Shown here: positions 59,284 to 64,000 of the stretch, piece by piece
Layout: every line of letters starts with the position of its first letter
Position numbering within the stretch: position 1 is the stretch's first letter
NCBI GenBank assembly: GCA_937870635.1
Contig: CALMZP010000031.1
Location: forward strand, 62,001 to 126,000
Length of the DNA stretch: 64,000 nt
Source of the DNA: an uncultured Acidobacteriota bacterium
GTDB taxonomy: Bacteria > Acidobacteriota > Thermoanaerobaculia > Gp7-AA8
Direction: 5' to 3'
Translations under genes and position numbers: made by a program
Notes under the pieces: generated by a model
What the model was told of the DNA's origin: nothing
The model's input: only the letters and a program-made list of their open reading frames with translations
Databases searched by the model: none

Positions 59284-59646
59284 TCACCCCAGAGCGAAGC
59301 GAGGGATCAGCGCAGCATCCGCGGCGGCTGTCGAAGTGGTCGGTCTCGAAGAGATCAATGCGCCAATCAGTCGCTGGTTAGGAAGAACGTCCTGACACGC
59401 AACAGTTAGGCCGGCACGCCGCTTTCGGGATTTCTCGGGCATTGCTTGGATAGCCGAGCGCAAGAATTGATTCACAGAGTCCGACGAGCCAAAAACGCTC
59501 GCGACATCTGGTTCGAGGACGACTGCGACCGTGCCCTCTGACATGCGTTTGGCGAACCGATTCGGGCGCGACTTTGAGTAATCAAAGTCGTACTCCGGCC
59601 GAAGCTCGGGCGAACTACGTTTGCTTGATCGCTTTTTCGTACTCAT
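59284..59646 (-). CDS. antitoxin-like small DNA-binding protein candidate
   Basis: A 120-aa protein. The core RPEYDFDYSKSRPNRFAKRM then VAVVLEPDVASVFGSSDSVNQFLRSAI resembles short antitoxin-like proteins seen in many genomes (BrnA/CopG-type ribbon-helix-helix presumed). The C-terminal 25 residues look like read-through of a P2 repeat fragment (ADAALIPRFALG), so the original stop may be lost. No toxin gene is visible within 180 bp upstream. The start ATG is 59646. Confidence 0.5.
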   Translation of the reverse strand: MSTKKRSSKRSSPELRPEYDFDYSKSRPNRFAKRMSEGTVAVVLEPDVASVFGSSDSVNQFLRSAIQAMPEKSRKRRAGLTVACQDVLPNQRLIGALISSRPTTSTAAADAALIPRFALG

Positions 59647-59827
59647 GGCGTTCACGTCGTGTTGCGCGTCTTGCGCTGATCAACCGCACCGAGAACGGCT
59701 CAGCACTCAGCCGCGCCAAGCCGCGTTGTCTGCCGCGACAACGCGTTGTGACACGCGACGCCGCCGGGCCGGCAGGTGCCGCAATGCGCGCGATGGACTC
59801 ACAACGCCGGACTACTTGGCCTCCCGC
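59647..59827. other. 181-bp gap without gene
   Basis: Contains CAACGCGTTG-type short palindromes and CGCCGGGCCGGCAGG. No ORF with sensible composition on either strand. Confidence 0.4.
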
Positions 59828-60525
59828 CTACTTCCAGATCGCGTCCACGAACGGTGCCTTCATGTACCACGATCCCACGGCCAGCGCCTCCGCTTCGTCT
59901 TCGCGGTTCGGGGTCAGCCTCTTCATCCGCATCATCACCACCTTCTTGAAGCGGCGGAAGTTCAGCTCGACGTACACCGGCGTGCCGGGGATCTTCTTCG
60001 TCATCGCGGCGGTGCCGGGTGAGACGCCAGCAACGAGCTCCGTGACGATCCGGCGCAGCTGCGGATTCTCGGGGATCGCTTTCGTGGTCCAGTAGTCGAT
60101 GTAGGCCTCGCCGAAGAGGAGCCGGTAACGCGTGGCGGCGAGCTTGCCGACCTTGCCGTGCATGGTGGGACCGAGGGTGGCCACGGCGGTGCGTTCGACT
60201 TCGTTGTCGTCGCCGAGCTTGCCGATCATCGACGCCAGCTCCGCGATGGGAATGTCGCCGTACATGCGCGCCAGCGGGTTGATGACGGTGACAGACGAAG
60301 CGCCGTTGCGGCTGAAGGCGTCCAGCCACATCGTGTCCGCGCGCACGCCGCCCGGATAGACGTGCAGATCCACCGCCCCGAACTTCTTGAAGTAGGGGAA
60401 CACCGCGGCGGGGTAAGCCTCGAGCTCGAGGTGATAGGCCGATGCGGGAGCGGCGGCGAGGCCGAGGGAAAAGCAAAGGGCGGCTGTTACGCCGCCCTTT
60501 GCAAGTCGATTCGTGATGTTGCGCA

Positions 60526-60526
<1 letters not shown>
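59828..60526 (-). CDS. exported protein, function unknown
   Basis: A 232-aa protein with a signal peptide (GVTAALCFSLGLAAAPASA). The mature part is alpha/beta with no Cys and no obvious catalytic motif (HLELEAYPAAVFPYFKKFG; VYPGGVRADTMWLDAFSRNGASSVTVINPL). Its ATG overlaps the rpoD stop (TAATG), so it is probably translated with rpoD. Not recognised. Confidence 0.75.
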
Positions 60527-62367
<1,841 letters not shown>

Positions 62368-62511
62368 GGTCGTTTGGCTCCTCAGCGGGCAGCTCTTACG
62401 GGGGCCCTTCGTCCAGTACGAGACCTCGGCGCACCAGTCGAAAAGCAGAGGTCGGCGGGTGCGCCAAAGTATCGTCCAGAGGACACTGACGTAATCTGGC
62501 GTGGACGATAA

Positions 62512-64000
62512 TTATTTCAGGGAACTTGACATACGAGCCTTCTCGGCCAGCAGTTCAGCCACGCGGCTTTCGTCGCCGTTTCTCTCCGCCTCCACGATGT
62601 CCCGCTGGATTTGCTGCTTTCGCCGCTCGAGATAGTTCCTCTCCAAAGGCCGCAGGTTTTCGTCGATCCGCTGGAGAGTCGCCTCGTCGACATCCGCACT
62701 CAGGGTCAGTTCCGAGAGCAGGGTGAGCTCGGCCTCGCCCCTAAGATGGGTCGCTACCTGAGCAAAATCAATAGGTTCCCCTGCCTCGAGGTCGGTTTTT
62801 ATGATAGAAAACAGGGTTTTGCACGCCGGATCCTCGAAAAGCTCCTCATGGATCCGCCCGGCCGCCTCCGGCGGCACCCTTCCCTGAAGCAGTGCGATCA
62901 GAAGCATCTTCTCCGCGCTCGCGCCCGGCGCCGAGGCCTGTTTTTCCCTCGGCGCGGCCTGCGCTTTCCCGCGGACGCGCGACCAGACCACCTCGAACTC
63001 GAGATGGAAAGCGTCGGCGATCCGCTGCGCCGCGTCGTTCCTGACGACCGGGTCGACGACCGCACTCAATAGAGGGATGAAGCGCTCGACGCGCTCCGAT
63101 TTCTCCCGGCCGCTCATCTGAGCGACACCCACCGCCCACTCCTTCAGGCCGAAGTCGAAGATGTCGCCGGCGTGGCCGAGGACGTCGAGGAAACCGTCGA
63201 CGCCGCGGGACTGGACGAGGGAGTCGGGATCTTTTTCGCCCTGGAGGTCGAGAGCCTCGACGTTGATGCCCGCCGAGAGAAGGACCGGCGCGGCGCGCAA
63301 CGTGGCGTTTCGTCCCGCTTCGTCGCCGTCGTAGGCGATCACCACGCGCCGTGTGAAACGGCGGAGGAGCGAGGCCTGTCCCGCGGTGAGGGAGGTGCCC
63401 ATCGAGGCGACGACGCCCGGCACGCCGGCATGGTCGATGGCGATCGCGTCGAAGTAACCCTCCACCAGGATCGCGCGGTCGATCTTGCGCATCGCGTCCT
63501 TCGACCGGTGAAGGTTGTAGAGAAGCCGCGACTTGTTGAAGACCTCCGATTCGGGTGAGTTGAGGTACTTCGGATCGCTGCCGTCGAGGGACCGCCCGCC
63601 AAATCCGACAAGGGCGCCGGTCTCCGAGTGGATCGGAATGATGAGGCGGTTCCGGAATCGGTCGTAGTAACCGCTGCCGCCTTTGCGCGGCATGATCAGC
63701 CCGGCCAGTTCCAGCTTCTTCTCACCATGTTTGCCGGATAGCCGCCGCAGGATGTAGTCCCACGAATCGGGGGCGTAACCGAAACCGTACTTCGTGATGA
63801 TGTCTTTCGACACATGGCGTCCGGCGAGGTACCGCGACGCCGGATTATCCGGAAAGCCGAGCGCCTGATGAAACGCCTCCGAAGCATCGTCGATGACTTC
63901 GAAGAGATCGTCCCTGTCGTTCTCGCGCGATGTGCGCCGGCGCTTCGGCAGCTCGATGCCGACGCGCGCCGCGACGTGCTCGACCGCTTCGGGGAACGTG
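62512..64000 (-). CDS. dnaG: DNA primase, partial (5' end outside window)
   Basis: Synthesises RNA primers at replication forks. The frame is open to the window edge, beginning FPEAVEHVAARVGIELPKR, so the N-terminal zinc domain is missing from view. The catalytic core has SKDIITKYGFGYAP, FRNRLIIPIHSETG, the TOPRIM Glu in AILVEGYFDAIAI and the Asp pair in VIAYDGDEAGR. The C-terminal helicase-binding domain is short. The track's start at 63813 is internal. Confidence 0.95.
   Translation of the reverse strand, partial: TFPEAVEHVAARVGIELPKRRRTSRENDRDDLFEVIDDASEAFHQALGFPDNPASRYLAGRHVSKDIITKYGFGYAPDSWDYILRRLSGKHGEKKLELAGLIMPRKGGSGYYDRFRNRLIIPIHSETGALVGFGGRSLDGSDPKYLNSPESEVFNKSRLLYNLHRSKDAMRKIDRAILVEGYFDAIAIDHAGVPGVVASMGTSLTAGQASLLRRFTRRVVIAYDGDEAGRNATLRAAPVLLSAGINVEALDLQGEKDPDSLVQSRGVDGFLDVLGHAGDIFDFGLKEWAVGVAQMSGREKSERVERFIPLLSAVVDPVVRNDAAQRIADAFHLEFEVVWSRVRGKAQAAPREKQASAPGASAEKMLLIALLQGRVPPEAAGRIHEELFEDPACKTLFSIIKTDLEAGEPIDFAQVATHLRGEAELTLLSELTLSADVDEATLQRIDENLRPLERNYLERRKQQIQRDIVEAERNGDESRVAELLAEKARMSSSLK

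Noticed and set aside
59380-59440. GTTAGGC-like sequence as an integron attC site
   Set aside because: One GTTRRRY core is present but no matching RYYYAAC or folded attC arms, and no integrase in the window.

Overview
The window is about 64 kb of GC-rich (roughly 62-65%) bacterial chromosome carrying housekeeping genes. There is no phage, plasmid, CRISPR array, rRNA operon or recognisable transposase gene. Lineage cannot be fixed from this sequence alone. Several traits fit Acidobacteriota (Thermoanaerobaculia-like) best: membrane Ser/Thr kinases with TolB/TPR or sensor modules, an MglA-type GTPase, a Cus-type efflux locus with a Cys-rich companion, huge Ig/FN3-like exported proteins, dense palindromic intergenic repeats, and CCA-encoding tRNAs. 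This is inference.

Layout. 0-13 kb: alpha/beta hydrolase, YbgC-like thioesterase, YHS lipoprotein, tRNA-Leu(CAG), pgsA, rsmI, a SpoU/TrmH methyltransferase, aspartate aminotransferase, an exported parvulin, tatC-tatA, a CtpA-type protease, a FYDLN-acid protein, lemA with two TPM-domain genes, and folK. 13-23 kb: M23 peptidase, radA, asparaginase, ftsH (apparently starting at TTG), an hpt-like gene with an altered active site, tilS, a CAU-anticodon tRNA, zinc-ribbon protein, hemB, a small YHS protein and a Fur/PerR-like regulator. 23-30 kb: a Cus/Czc-type metal efflux operon (Cys-rich small protein, cusC, cusB, cusA, cupredoxin lipoprotein, and a decayed Spy/CpxP-like gene). 30-38.4 kb: a same-strand block for 2-oxo-acid dehydrogenase and lipoate (lpd, E1 alpha, E1 beta, E2, a LipB-Nudix fusion, lipA) followed by [2Fe-2S] ferredoxin, a ferritin-like protein and an A-type Fe-S carrier-like protein. 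38.4-50 kb: a 2034-aa modular exported protein, threonine synthase, a coiled-coil lipoprotein, an extended MglA, a Smr-domain protein, nadA and a lipid kinase. 50-64 kb: two membrane Ser/Thr kinases (one with a pseudo-cyclase domain), acyl-CoA dehydrogenase, tRNA-Leu(UAA), a small zinc-finger gene, an unexplained terminator-bounded transcription unit, a cupredoxin, an antitoxin-like gene, an exported protein, rpoD and partial dnaG.

The most unusual signal is not a gene. The window is saturated with palindromic repeats of several families. Family P1 (core GCGGGCGA-C/T-CTCGCCCGC, usually ending in GTGGAG/CTCCAC) occurs at 13 loci. Five copies sit in frame inside protein-coding genes, where they encode G-A-R-A-T-S-P-A or, in the other orientation, P-G-E-V-A-H-A-P. 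All five lie in linkers or tails: three in the E2 acyltransferase, one in CusB and one in the cupredoxin lipoprotein. A second type of palindrome has arms built from short tandem repeats; one lies inside tilS and another supplies the start of a TPM-domain gene. A third type is near-perfect, about 100 bp, with shared outer ends and locus-specific arms. P1 and some other palindromes therefore appear to act as a source of new protein linkers and N-termini as well as intergenic DNA.

All reading frames were judged from the supplied ORF track plus start-site inspection. No database search was run, so product names rest on motif recognition.
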